Notes: generated by a model from the letters alone, not told the origin. 64,000 nucleotides of DNA from Episyrphus balteatus (GCF_945859705.1 NC_079134.1:33113136-33177135); one strand, 5' to 3'; shown: positions 22,845 to 35,740, counted from the first letter of the stretch. A program made the numbers and translations.

Positions 22845-23419
22845 CGACGAGGAGAATGATACATAGTCTAATCCCTCTTGACCAACAGATTTTCAAATCT
22901 TTAACGAGTTCATAGCATTCATTGATTGTGTCAACTTCATTTTTAATTCAAATTTGGTAAAAATAATAATTTACCAAATAGTCTAAAGTATAAAAAAAAA
23001 TTCGTAAAAATAGGAATTTTGCCATATTTCGACAAATTTCAAAACGCATGTGCGACCGGAAGTCCTTACCCAATTTGAACTATTTTTTTTCTACTTATTA
23101 TTTAGCTAATGTAAAGGTTGTCCAAAACAATTTTATTAAAAAAAAATATGTTAGGGTGTTTAAATTTTTTTTTGTAAAAATACCATTTTTTTAAATATTA
23201 TTTCAAGCTTTAGAGCCGATGAGCGGATTGAAGATAAGATATTAACCGATTTTGATTATTTTTTAACCCCTTCTTAGTCTTCACCATTCACAACTTTTCC
23301 GCGCTATTACGATTTGAAATTCGAAAAAAACCCAAAAACGACCCACCTTACTATGTAGTATGTACCTAGTTATCTATCGTTGCTAAAATCAACATAGTTT
23401 AGTTAAATTGTTAAAATTA

Positions 23420-24560
23420 CACTGGTCTGCAAAATTTAACTTCTTTTTTCTCCTTTAAATAATTTTTTAATATTATGAAAGATTAGACTTTCCTGAATCT
23501 AAATCAGGTTTCAGAAAAATTCTATCAGGTACCATTTTTGTAAAAATGATTTTTGAAAAATGTGGGTAGTTTCTAAAAAATCAACCTTTTGGATTTATTT
23601 AAACTCGTGCAAAATTTAAACTATTTGTAGCATTGAGCTCAAATTTCTAGGACTTATTCCTCGTAATATGGCCTATCGATTGACACCAAATATGTCCTTT
23701 TTTTTATAGAAATCCTTTAGAAATATCGAAATCCTTTACTTTTTAGTAAATCCAACATGAACAAAAACACCTTAATTATAGAAAATGTAAAATATCAACG
23801 CCCATTATATTTAAAAAGTCAAATATGTAAAGAAAACCATAATAAAATACATTAAACAAAATTTTTACGTGTTTTGTAATTTTATATACTATTTATCTAT
23901 TTAGAAATATGTTATTTGTAATAAACCATTCGATAAACTGCCTTGTAAAGCTTCAGATTTGTTTCTCCTAGAAACAAAAGTATACTTTTCTTATAGTTTT
24001 TGATGTGCTGAGTTAGAATCCGATGTCAAAAAAATTCTATCACGTGAGTATTTTAAGATATTCGCATTAAAGTATCACATTTCTTAGAAAATCTAAATAA
24101 AAACTACTATATCTCACAAACCAGAACTGACCGAAATTTTTTGAGTTTGAATTCAAAATCAGCACACAAAAGTCCATTAGAAAAGTATATTTTTGTTCTA
24201 GGGAGAAAGATTAATTTTTAGAGATCAGTTTTTTTTATGATAAGGTATGCCAAACCTACTAAACTTACTTAAATTAAGATATCTCGGAGAAGAAAAGAGA
24301 TATTTAGAAGATTGAAACTGAATTTGAAAGAAAAAAAATAAGTTCTTTTATAAACCGTTACAATTTTAGTTGAAAAATATTACATTATGCCAAAATATTT
24401 CTTCTAAAACAGCAAAAAAATGGGTTTTTGAGATGTTCTGACGGGAATATCTAAAAAAACGTGATGTGCTAGATCAATTCTGACTTCGGATTCGGAATCA
24501 GCATACAAAAATCCTTTAGAAAAGTATAGTTTTTATTAAAGGAGGATTTCCTTGCAGACA
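23420..24560. repeat. Scattered fragments related to family R3
   Basis: TTACACTGGTCTGCAAAA near 23425 resembles the R3 end. Further pieces carry AAAAGTATAC...CTTATAG near 23977, GACGGGAATATCTAAAAAAAC-like text near 24438, and GACTTCGGATTCGGAATCAG near 24481. None forms a complete palindrome. No gene is seen in 22850-24572. Confidence 0.45.
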
Positions 24561-24572
24561 AGTGTTATTATT

Positions 24573-25219
24573 ACACTGGTTAACAAAATTATTTTTTTTT
24601 TGTTGCCGAAACAAAAATATACTCTTCTGAAGGTTTTTGGTATGCTGATCTCGAATCCGAAAACAAATTAATCAGCTCCCGTTTTTGAAATATTACCGTT
24701 AGAAAATGCAGTACTTCGGACCTTATTCTTTTATATAAGGAAATTTGTTTGAGCATATTTAGTAACGGTTTTTATAAGAACTATTTTCCACCTTTTTATA
24801 TCTGTTTAAATCATTCCGATATCTTTTTTACTGCCCGAAATATCCTCAGTTGCTTGGTATTTTTATAAATTTTATAACGCCATTATCTCCTTTATGATAT
24901 ATGAAGCCAAACCCACTTACTTCATTTTAAGATATCTCGGGCAATACCAAAGATATTGAAAATATTTAAACAGGTATCGAAAGACGGAAAACAGTTCTAC
25001 TAGAAACCGTTATTAGATTTGCTCAAACAATTTTCCTTATAAAAAAGAATAAGGTCCGAAGAACTCGAAAAAAACATTTTTTTTTGCATTTTCTAACGAT
25101 AATATCTCAAAAACGGGAGCTGATTAGTTGTTTCTGAGTTCGGATTCAAGTTCAGCACACCGAAAATCTTCAGAAAAGTATATTTTTGTTTCGGCAACAA
25201 AACAATTGTAAACCAGTGT
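24573..25219. mobile_element. R3 palindromic MITE, copy 1
   Basis: Starts ACACTGGTTAACAAAATT and ends as its inverse, ...TTGTAAACCAGTGT. The two halves pair over almost their whole length, with landmarks TTTTTGGTATGCTGATCTCG / TTCAGCACACCGAAAA, CTCCCGTTTTTGA and CGGACCTTATTCTTTT. TATTATT flanks both sides (24566-24572 and 25220-25226), a possible 7-bp duplication in low-complexity DNA. No transposase is encoded. Confidence 0.8.
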
Positions 25220-25226
25220 TATTATT

Positions 25227-26639
25227 ATTACTATTTTAACCGATCAACTTGTTAATATTGATCATGAAACTCGGTTAAAATTTGAAATTGAACCGTGAAA
25301 GTGGGTAAGATTAAACAATTTTGAATAACCTAGTCGACTCGTGTAATTTTAACCGGGGTTAGTTTGAAGGTGCATTATTAACAATCTTCTCTGTTAATTT
25401 TACACGAGTTTTACGTTGTTTTTAACCGATCGAAATGTCATATTTCAATATGAAAGATACTGACTGTAAATCGAGAAGACAAACGAAATAAAATGCATCT
25501 AAATCTGTTAATGTGCAACAAAGTGTAGAATACTTTATAGCTCTGTTATCTATATTTTGTTGCCTATTTTTAGGCATTTGCATTCGTATGAGTTGCTGGG
25601 TCATGATTGCGAATAATTTGGTTTTCTATTTTGCAAACCATAAACAAAATATGTAGATCACCTAATTTGTAGGGGTTTAGTCCTATATAAAGGTGATAAC
25701 AAGAATTTTTTGACGGAAACCATTTTATCATTATGTAGGTACATCTGGAGAGAAAGGATGAATTTACTTTCCATTCAACAAGTGTAGGTACCATAAAACT
25801 TTGACCAATGACTCCCAAGCAGTTTTTTAATATTAAAAACTTTGTTTCTCGATAAAATGCTGGAGGTTAAACTTCTAATATACAGGTATTAAAAGTATAG
25901 GATCTGTTAGCATAAATAACAAAAACTACTAACATTATCCTTAACCATTGAAGACTTTTCGCTGATGCTTGCATTAATGCATGCATAAGTTTGCACCCAT
26001 ATCTGAATCTCTAGTTTTAAATAAATTCCATTAATTTGCTCTTGCATCAGCACATTCTGCAACATTCTATCGTCATTTTCAAATTAATCCACTCAATCAA
26101 TGGCAAACAATTTAATTGTTATTTAATCCACGAACCCCATTACCGTGTGCAAATCTTCCAGCAACCTTCAGCATTCCTTGCATAACCTTTTTATGCAGAC
26201 AAAATTACTTCTTTTTTTGTTACACTTTACTCACTTATATAGTTACACCATGCATTTCGAACGAGAGAAGCAACCATCGCATTAAATTAAACTTAGAATC
26301 TCTGTGATGGTGCAACCCATATGACCCGATGATGGAACAACAACCTCTAAGTCTCAAACAACCATCAAATAAAATTCACTAAAGTACCTTAATGGCCAGG
26401 ACTAAAACATGATCGAAATGTGTGTGTGTTTTTTTCATTTTCTTACCATACCGTCCGACTTGGCTACAGATCTTGGAAGGTATCCTAAGCCCGTTTAATG
26501 TTTAAACCGGCTGGCCCCATCACAGAGTTGGTATACCCTCAAAAGGCAAAGCACAGTGTTGCTTCTGAGCCAGTAGAAGTGGTAATAAAATCGATTATTG
26601 AAACATTAACCCAAAATGAAATCACTTTCGTTTCGTTAA
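25227..26639. other. Interval with no gene seen
   Basis: Moderately complex sequence without recognised elements. It may be host intergenic or intronic DNA. Open frames near 25422-25818 and 26116-26307 have no domain or splice support. Confidence 0.4.
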
Positions 26640-27180
26640 CACCTTTTTAACGATCGTTCCAGCATCACGATCGCGCGCGCTCTTTATTGCGTCAATTTTT
26701 CGCGCGGCAACCAATATTTGCAGTGCGGTGCGGTGGCCGGCGCACTTGCGTCTCGCCATGTCGACTCACTATAATATAACTTGGTTCATTTTATCGTTTG
26801 GGGATAATTGAAATTTTATGTAAAATCGTCTTGTGATGATCCTAGGCTCGGCCTAAAACATCCTGGCAGACATACATAGGCACTCGCGTACCGCCATTTC
26901 CCATTTCAGACAGGCCCAGCAGACAGACACATGCCAATGATCAGTGCACCATTTGTAAGGCGGTCTGGCCTCTGTGCTGCTGTTGCGATCGGTTCAGTTC
27001 TGAGGTGCGGTAGAGAGACATGTTGTCGATTGGAACAGCTACGCTCTCAAGATGCCACCAAATGGCTAGGCTACAGATATAAGTATAAGCAAACTCCTTA
27101 TAAGCATCAGCTCGCGCGCCTAATAGCCTTATTGCACTTTAGTGCTAGTGTTTATGTTATTCGATCGGGGAATTAATTCA
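26640..27180. promoter_or_regulatory. GC- and CpG-richer, repeat-poor host-like stretch, possible promoter or 5' UTR
   Basis: The composition departs sharply from the surroundings: CACGATCGCGCGCGCTC, TTTTTCGCGCGGCAACC and GTGCGGTGCGGTGGCCGG, followed by several CAGACAGACA-type stretches. A TCAGTT initiator-like sequence occurs at about 26994, but no well-placed downstream element or TATA box was found. An 81-codon open frame near 26931-27176 lacks recognisable content. A promoter or untranslated exon is inferred from composition only. Confidence 0.3.
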
Positions 27181-28904
27181 ATTCAGCTTGTGCAGACTTA
27201 AGCAGTCGTTACACTTGTACTATTAAACAAATCAACATAAATATCGTGTCTTCACGATATTTGTGTGCGTTCGATTTGCTAAATGCGCTCACCTTTTGCA
27301 CAAACTGATGGGGTTTGGTGTTGGGTGAGATGTTATACATTTTTTAGGCCTGCTCAAAAATTTTACTATAAAATTCGGTTCTTTGCAAACATTCACTGAA
27401 TAAGATTTTTTAGTTAACAAAAAGTTGTTTGGCTGCCATTTTGAAAAATGCGTTTTTGTGATTTTCTCGGCTTCTGTTTATGGTAGAACTAATTGTTTGA
27501 TATTGTTTTATAGAAAAACGTATTATCTAATATTTATTTTATATACATATGTATATTTTATTGTAATATTTTTCTATCGAAGTTGTTGATGAAAAAAATG
27601 AAAAAATTCTCAAAGATGTTCGTGAATGTTACATTTTTTTCTCGGTTTAGGTTAGAATTTAGAGGATATCCACAAAAAGGTGTCTAGAGGAGGAAAAGAT
27701 ATCTCTGATTCAAAGATTCCATTTTTAAGGATAGATTAATGCAGGTAATGATCGATGGAATATAATAAAAATTTTGAATTTTGTAAATTGGTGGCTTCCC
27801 AAAAAAAAACTTGTTTTTACAATTTAAAATGGCTTAAAAATGGAAAATATTGTCAGAAATTGTATTCCTTCGATCATTGCCTGAAAAAAGGATCGATGAA
27901 GTTCGGGTCAAAATTTCAAGCCGTTTCGGAGAAATTGGTCTCACCGAATTTGTAAACAATGTTTCTAGAAAACATGTTTAAAGTGTTGAGAACTATTTAA
28001 AGTATTGTATTGTAATACAAAACGTTATGGAAAAATTAATTTTTTCATCCACAAAATTTGGACACAAAAAAGACGATTATTTTTCTTTCCTTCTCTCTAA
28101 AAATTCTAGCATCGGCAAATTTTAAGCGATTTATTATTTTTTGGCTATCTTGGAAAGAAGACATTTAGCGGCTTCCATTGATATAAAACAAGTGGTTTTT
28201 CAAATTTTTTTTTTTTTCTAATTCTTTCGAGATTGATTTTAAGCATACATTTCTTAAAGAACATGTTACTAACCAATTAATATTTAAAAATAATTTTTTT
28301 TTCAAAAATGTAAAAAGTACGCTCGGTTTCTTGCGTTTTTTTTTACCAAAATCCCTAATTTTCTCCAATTTAAAAAAGTTGAACCAGATGTCATCTGCCT
28401 CTTGGATGAGAAATCCGGTATTAAAATATATGAAACATTCATTCATAAAAAAGTTACGTATACGCCATAGTGGCCCTTTTTTAACTAAAACAATTAAACA
28501 GGGCATAATGTCAAAAGCGAAAATAAATATGTGGTTTGTATGCACTAAACCATGCGAAAAAGTTAAAAAAAAAAAAAAACAAAAAACTAAATGTAGGTAC
28601 ATATAACCTGATAAGAAAAATAGTGCAACATTTGGTAGTATCCTAATTTTGGATACACACAGGACTGCTTTTAATTTTGTTTTTTTTTTTTCTAACTTTT
28701 TTTTTTGAATCTCATTTTATTTGTGAATGGAACAGTTTTTATTGACTTTTGTAAAATTTTGAAGGCATTTTTTAAGTGGTTTTTGAATAAACCGATTCGA
28801 ACTATTTCTTGGGCCGAGGAAACAATGGTTACCAAGTGAGATTGCTCGTTTCTGATAGCTTTAGAATTATATCTATCAATCACGACTTTTTACCTGAACT
28901 GATT
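27181..28904. other. A+T-rich interval with no gene seen
   Basis: Contains runs of A/T and long open frames on both strands near 28165-28606. These are low in complexity (poly-Phe or poly-Lys) and not credible genes. Confidence 0.4.
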
Positions 28905-29554
28905 ACACTGGTTAACAAGGGTTCTGTTGCAGGAACAAAAATATACTTTTCTGAAGGTTTTTGGTGTGCTGAACTCGAATCCGAAGTCAAAAAAATTCTA
29001 GCAGCTCCCGTTTTTGAGATATTACCGTTAGAAAATGCAAAAAACGTTTTTTTGAGTTTTTCGGACCTTATTCTATTGTATAAGGAAAATTGTTTGAGCA
29101 TATTTAGTAACGGTTTCTATAAGAACTATTTCCCATCTTTCGATACCTGTTTAAATCTTTTCAATATCTTATGTATTGCCCGAGATATCTTAAACTGAAG
29201 TCAGTGGGTTTGGCTTCATATATCATAAAGAAGATAATGACATTATAAAATTTTTGAAAATATCAAACAACTGAGGATATCTCGGGAAGTAAAAAAGATA
29301 TCGGAGAGATTTAAACAGATTTAAAAAGGTGGTAAATAGTTCTTATAAAAACCGTTACTAAATTTGCTCAAACAATTTTCCTTATATAAAAGAATAAGGT
29401 CCGAAGTGCTGCACTTTCTAACGGTAATATCTCAAAAACGGGAGCTGCTAGAATTTTTTTGAGTTCGGATTCAAGTTCAGCACACCGAAAACCTTCAGAA
29501 AAGTATATTTTTGTTCCGGCAACAAAAAAAAAGTTTAATTTTGTAAACCAGTGT
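28905..29554. mobile_element. R3 palindromic MITE, copy 2
   Basis: Begins ACACTGGTTAACAAGG and ends GTAAACCAGTGT, the inverse. It is co-linear with copy 1 along its length, about 650 bp. The 129-codon frame crossing its left half is repeat sequence. The target duplication is unclear. The two full copies are diverged from each other but both keep intact termini. Confidence 0.8.
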
Positions 29555-32159
29555 TATTAATAAATTAGTTAACTGATTATTAATTTTCTGGGAATCTTTC
29601 CAGAATTCCTGCTTCTTTTGGTCAAACAATTCTGATCTGTTTTCCATTTTCAAAAAAGGAAAGTAAAGCCTAAAAACAATTTCAAAAATGCCAGAAAGAA
29701 ATCTTGACTTTTTTTTAATAATGATCTTGAAAAGGTTCAGAAAACTGTTTTTTGATGTTTTGTAACACATAATACCTCACTTTTATTCACCCCCTGACTG
29801 AATTCTATGTATCTTTCGATACTAAATAAAACGATGAACTCATATGACTAGAACTATTTGTTGCATACTTTGCGGGTTTTTAGTCCGAGTTTATTGGAAT
29901 CAACGAACACAATCCCTCCACTTTGACAATATCTAATTAGATTATGAAATTAAATAAGAAATCTTTTTTGTAGAGTTGAGAGGTTCAAAACCATAATTTG
30001 TTTTGGTAATCGGATGATATTTTCGAAATGATGGCAAAAACATTATAGAATCTACACTTAATATTTTTGTGGTATTCATATTTCTTATACTCTTTCCTAT
30101 TTTATTTTATATAACATCCCTGTGTATGTTACACGTTCATTTTCTATTATTTATGACATTACAAACGCATTTGAATGTTTTCAACACCATCCACATCAGG
30201 CATCAGGACAAGCAGCAAACAAAGTTCAAATCCAGGAAGGTGAGCTTCCTGAACAAAAATTAAAACAAATACAAAAAAAAAAAAACAGAGAAACATAACA
30301 AACAAACTCCCGTCAAATACAAGGCGTGAATTACATAGAAAAACTGTGTTAACTTGCAATCAAAACAGTTCATTTAGAGCGGAGTGCATTTATTTATTTT
30401 TTTTATATTCAAATGTCTATTCCTAATATTGTGTTTGTGGTATGATATAGGAGCAATAGGAGAAAAAAAGGATCATTTATCAAAATCTCACATTACCCGT
30501 TTGTACTTGTTCAATTGCTGATTTTTAAACACCTGGACGATGACTATTACAACAACGGTAAGTGTTTCTGATATGTTTAGGTTATTTTGGGCTGGTGCTG
30601 CCAGTTACTCTGTTCCATTGCAGTTATATTGTTATTTTTTTTAAGTTTTATCGAGTAGGTACATTGCAGTCTGTAAATATTACTCATGAACAAAGAAGAG
30701 AGTAAGGGGTACGATATTGTGTAGTTACTGCTCTTAATTTAATATGTTGGGTAACTTGTATAATGTCTTCGATTTAGTTTAGTTTAAATCTCGTTTTAAA
30801 ACATTTCTCATTTCAATACAAACTTCTTGGATTAAAAAAAAAGTATTTAAGTAAGTAGGTGCTATTTAAAGTATTGTCACTATAATCTTTCGAGTTCGAC
30901 ATCTTTTGGAATTTTTATTTTGACTCTTGTGCAATTTTTTAAGCAGGATGGAAGGCATTTTCATGGGGCATGTGCCCCCTCAGCCTTGTATTCTTGCCCA
31001 AACTTTGTTTATGGAAAAAAATAACAAAAATGGTTTGTATTACCTGAGTGCAAACTTTAGTCCTACTTTCCCTGCCAACACATGAATGGTACTTGCTCTG
31101 TCGCCAATTTGTGATAAACAACAGATGAATCCGGGAAATCAACAGATGAACGGATTCTCCGTCGCGCACTTAAGCTCGACTACCCCTGGACGGCATTTCA
31201 CGCCATTGTTCTATTTTCTTTTTTATACTCTGTTTTTATACATACCTACTTACTAATCTTATATTTTTTCAGAGATCAGAAATAAATCTCAACCTTTTGA
31301 AAGGTTCCTTAATAACTCTTATTTGTCGCCATTTTAAATAAAGGTCATAAAATAACCTTTATTTTTAAAAAAGAAAAAATTCGGTCAAGGTCTGAGTGAG
31401 ATATGTGCCCTTAATTATGAAAGTGGACTAAGTCACTTCTAAAAATGGCATCAAATCTAGCCTAAAAATAATTATTATTTAAGGGGTAAAGTTTATTTGA
31501 AAGCAGAATTGCAGTATATAATATATTATATCGCTGAGAGAAAAAAATAAATCTCATCTGCAAATGGACCGAGAAAATCGCGTTTGAAAGTTGGGGTAAA
31601 ATTTTGTTTCGAAAAATACCCGAATCTTTGAACGCTCCTGAAAGCTAAGCCGCGTGAGAGCAATTTTTGGGAGCGATGCCAAATGATAGCTTGTGTCATG
31701 GGCCTACGCTTTGCACATTGTAAGATTTTTAAAAAATCATCTTCCATGTTAAACCGCCACATCATGCCTATTTTTTCAGAATCGGACTTAGCTTTTTTTT
31801 TACCTTTAAGTTCTCCCTGTTTAAGAACGCGTGCACCTACAGGGATGGGAGTTGTTCCCAAATGTAGGTTAGAGTCCCGCTACCTTTTGGCATCAAAAAA
31901 TTTTTTTCATTTTTTTCAAAATTCCGAGATATAGCCGTTTGAAGCTGGGCGAGCGAAAACGCTTCTGGAAGCTGAACGCTTTGTCCTAGATATTAGAACA
32001 TCGGTCTCCTGAAATATTCGAAATTGCATTGGTTGTGCTTGTCGTCCCAGCGACTCTAATCACAGTGGAAAACACATTTTCGTCTTTACATTTTACTTTA
32101 AACGAAAAGAGATATAATCTTGGGTCTAAAGAACTTTGAGAGTCTATTTGGTTCATACA
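29555..32159. other. Interval with no confident gene
   Basis: Contains a small hairpin AAATAAAGGT...ACCTTTATTT at about 31339-31366. A 111-codon minus-strand frame at 31526-31861 is next to the phrase CGGCTATATCTCGGAATTTT, which resembles repeat text elsewhere. I do not regard it as a gene. Confidence 0.4.
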
Positions 32160-32556
32160 TTATTTAATACATAAACTTAGAAAAAACATGCTCTTTATAT
32201 TTATTTTTGCAAAATAAAGATTTTCTTTACCTATTCGACATTTTCCTTTGAATTGACCAGCTGTTTGCTGAGATGGGCCTGCGTATGGGTCTTCAAAGGC
32301 GACTACCGGGAAATGTCGGTTGTCAGGTTAATTAGAAGTTCGTCCATTGTTTCTTTCACCGATGCTTGTACTAGTTTGGTCATTATCTGTGACTGTTACC
32401 TTCTTCAACCTTTTCTTTGCTGAAGTCCTTTGTTTCCTCTTAGTTGATGTCGTTCCTACTGTTTGTTGTTTTGTTACACTTTTTTCTACACTTTTTTTTT
32501 CTAGTGCCCGGAGTTTAAGGCAACGACATTAGTGTGGTTTTAGGTTTTGTAGGCAT
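32160..32556 (-). pseudogene. Degraded coding remnant of unknown family
   Basis: From an ATG at 32556 the minus strand reads M-P-T-K-P-K-T-T-L-M-S-L. A one-base shift near 32520-32530 then leads into a frame that stays open from 32528 to the stop at 32160, except for a single TAA at 32328-32330. The upstream part is basic and Thr/Lys-rich (R-K-Q-R-T-S-A-K-K-R-L-K-K-V). After the TAA the same frame continues with N-R-H-F-P-V-V-A-F-E-D-P-Y-A-G-P-S. The hydrophilic composition is unlike the Phe/Ile/Lys-rich noise frames nearby. I do not recognise the protein. A transposase N-terminus or a dead host gene copy are both possible. Confidence 0.3.
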
Positions 32557-33011
32557 CTTATCTTGATTTTTTTCCATTTTTTTTTTTTTTTTTTTTTTTT
32601 GGAAAAAAATATGTTATTAAAGTTTCAGTTTATAAAACATGTAAAATATTTTTTTTTCCAAAAAAAAGTGAGCAATAATTTAAAATAATAAATTATAAGA
32701 AAAATGTGAAAAAAAAGTCTGTTGACGAAATTTACTTGGAAGTGGCTTCAGAAAGTATTATTTCGATATTTTTTCAGAATAAGTACAACAACCACAACTT
32801 TCAAGCAATTTTTAACTTAGAAAAAAAAAATATATATTCTTTTTCCCTTTTTTCCAAAAAATTAACTGTTTTAATATCGATCAGCACCCCCTTTTATAAA
32901 AGATAGGGGCTGAAAATTTAACCAAACTTATTAGAAAATTTTATTTTTCCCCACATAAGCCGAAATGCAAGGTTCCGTCATCTGACTCACTCACAGTTCT
33001 GCTGACCCACG

Positions 33012-33119
33012 CACAGTGGTGCATTTGGTGATTTTTGGCGTCAAAATTAATTTGCAGGGCCATTTCTTGGCGAAATTTGGTTCACTGAAGGATATTTGTA
33101 TGGAGAATAGGAAAAAGCT
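33012..33119 (+). mobile_element. Fragment of a Transib-like element, one end
   Basis: CACAGTGGTGCATTTGGTG, then TTTTTGGCGTCAAAATTA and GGGCCATTTCTTGGCG, matches the inverse of the fragment at 22700-22844. The preceding bases are CCCACG. No opposite end was found downstream. Confidence 0.45.
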
Positions 33120-33800
33120 GGCAACTTTTTTTGAAGTGAAAACTTCTTTAGTAATTGAATATAACTTTTTTTTTAAGAGGTAGATGAATGAAATTTATAC
33201 TGTAGATAGGTAATAGAATAAACTATAACTGTACAAAATGGCAATCAATTTTATAATGAAAATCCTGAGATAACGGTGAAAAGATGTTCTTTTTCTAGAC
33301 ACGTTATATCTTTTGATCTAGAGCACATACAAATTTGATTTAACTTATTTAGTACGCATGCTGATAATATTACCTTTTATTTGATATATCACACATTACG
33401 TAACGGGCTCTACAAGTTACACAATCTTCAATTGAAAAACTTAAAAAATATCTCAAAAACACCTGTGGAGATCTATTGCCGATGAACCAGTGTAGGAAGT
33501 ACCGTAATCTCAGTTTCAAATTTCGTCATGGCTCTAAAAATTCTTACTTTTCTTGTAGGCGCGTCGTAGAAATATTATTGAAGAGTCATATAAAAGGTGA
33601 AATAATAAGCTTTCAGATGATATAAAATTTTTTATAGGTTGTCATCTAAAAAATGGATTTAAAGGTGTTAAAAGAAAAAATTTGGTTTTTGATTTTTTCA
33701 TGAAAAACGATTGTTGTAAAAATTTAAGTATGGCTTTATTCTTTAGGAAAATTTGTAAGCTTTTTAATTATGTAATTTTTTTTGAACAACAATGATTTTT
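33120..33800 (-). repeat. Dispersed family R1, reversed copy
   Basis: Carries TGAGATAACGGTGAAAAG, GATCTAGAGCACAT, CACCTGTGGAGATCTATT and GAAGTACCGTAATCTCAG. Each is matched inversely in 5396-7300 and/or 52150-52450. At GGAGATCT this copy has no foldback element and so represents the empty site. Confidence 0.7.
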
Positions 33801-34153
33801 TAAGGTTTCACTTCTACCACGTGTGTATTGCACGTGTGTATTGCACACTTATTCAAAGTGGTGGCTTTAAAATCGCGGTCAGAATAATCCTTAAAATAAA
33901 ATTTTCTATTTCAAAATAGTATATAAGCAAATAGATCTTATGTAAAACACACTTTTAGACCTCTTACTACGCTATTTCATGTATATTTTTATAAATTATC
34001 ACCATCTTGACACCACTTCATACAAAAATTGATTATTTTGATTTTATATGGTTGCCAACTATGTTTATAAATAAATATTAGAAAACATGATATATTGAAA
34101 AATTTCAATGTTTAATAAAAATTAAAATTTATTTTTTCTGTAGACCAAAATAT

Positions 34154-35740
34154 TAGACCGAGAGCCGGCAGCATATTTTGGCAGTTTTGATATAACCGAA
34201 ATTTGAGTATGCACATATCTAGATATGCACCACAGTATGTCAACGGAAAAAGTCTGGCAGTGATCTTTTTCAGCTTTCCCTTGCCAGACGCATCCAAAGT
34301 GCAGCAAAAAATCAACTTTTGGCGTTTTGGTATAACCGAATAAATGATACACCAAAAAATCATAAAAAATCCCCTGATTTCGAAACTGTGGGTACCGCAA
34401 GTTCCTTTTTCAGCTTTCCCCCCGCCAGACCGCTTTAAAGCATTTTTAAGTGCATTTTTCTAATAAAAAACCTAATTACTTATTTTCTGTTAGGTATTAC
34501 CGAATGATGGTAATAAATTAATATTCTATGTCTATTCCAGGTCTAGAAAATATAATTTTTAGCCAGCTATTTTTCAGCCTTCCCTCTGCCAGACGCATCC
34601 AAAGTGCAGTCAAAAATCAACTTTTGGCGTTTTGCTGGGTATAAACCGAATAAATGATACACCAAAAAATCATAAAAAATCCCCTGATTTCAAAAATGTG
34701 GGTGCCAGAAGTTTTTTTTTCAGCTTTCGCCCCGTCAGACCGCTTTGAAGCATTTTGAAATGCATTTTTCTAATAAAAAACCTAATAGCTTATTTTCTGT
34801 TGGGTTTAACCGTATTATGGTAACAAATAAAAATTCTATGTCTATTCCTGGTTTAGAAAATATAAGTTTAAGCCAGATATTTTTCAGGCTTCCCTCTGCC
34901 AGATGCCCTTAAAGGTTTCCCAAACAGGTTTTTCCATACAAAAAACACCTAGTTCTTGTTTTTTTCTTATAAAATTGAAATAATATTTTTTTGTTTAGAG
35001 TAACCATATGGTGGCCAAATATTAACTTTCTCTGGTTTTTCCTGTTTAAGAAAATGTAAGTTTAAGCCAGTTTTGTTTCAGCCTACCCTCTGCCAGGCGC
35101 CCTAAAAGGTATCTCAATAGTACGGGAATGTTAGATTTTGTTATATGGGGGTCTGGGAAAAAATCCGAAAGCTGAAAAAAAACTTCTGGCACCCACATTT
35201 TTGAAATCAGGGGATTTTTTATGATATTTTGGTGTATCATTTATTCGGTTTATACCTAGCAAAACGCCAAAAGTTGATTTTTGACTGCACTTTGGATGCG
35301 TCTGGCAGAGGGAAGGCTGAAAAATAGCTGGCTAAAAATTATATTTTCTAGACCTGGAATAGACATAGAATATTAATTTATTACCATCATTCGGTAATAC
35401 CTAACAGAAAATAAGTAATTAGGTTTTTTATTAGAAAAATGCACTTAAAAATGCTTTAAAGCGGTCTGGCGGGGGGAAAGCTGAAAAAGGAACTTGCGGT
35501 ACCCACAGTTTCGAAATCAGGGGATTTTTTATGATTTTTTGGTGTATCATTTATTCGGTTATACCAAAACGCCAAAAGTTGATTTTTTGCTGCACTTTGG
35601 ATGCGTCTGGCAAGGGAAAGCTGAAAAAGATCACTGCCAGACTTTTTCCGTTGACATACTGTGGTGCATATCTAGATATGTGCATACTCAAATTTCGGTT
35701 ATATCAAAACTGCCAAAATATGCTGCCGGCTCTTAGACTA
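34154..35740. mobile_element. Long inverted-repeat (foldback-like) element, arms about 575 bp
   Basis: The left arm (about 34154-34730) begins TTAGACCGAGAGCCGGC. The right arm (about 35165-35740) ends GCCGGCTCTTAGACTATA, and the two match almost base for base. Each arm holds two diverged copies of a roughly 310-bp unit (TTCAGCTTTCCC, GCCAGACGCATCCAAAGTG, AAAATCAACTTTTGGCG, AATAAATGATACACC). The 435-bp loop continues the series with CTGCCAGATGCCC and TATATGGGGGTCTGGG blocks. Mirror-image open frames in both arms are repeat artefacts. No transposase was found. A one-armed copy lies at 4821-5395. Confidence 0.85.

Noticed and set aside
28165..28606. 145-residue minus-strand and 91-residue plus-strand frames
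   Set aside because: Low-complexity poly-Phe and poly-Lys frames on opposite strands of A/T runs.
28809..29198. 129-residue plus-strand frame
   Set aside because: Its right part lies in R3 copy 2, and the equivalent part of copy 1 is not open.
31526..31861. 111-residue minus-strand frame
   Set aside because: No recognisable domain, and it adjoins repeat-like phrases. There is no splice or start context beyond a chance ATG.
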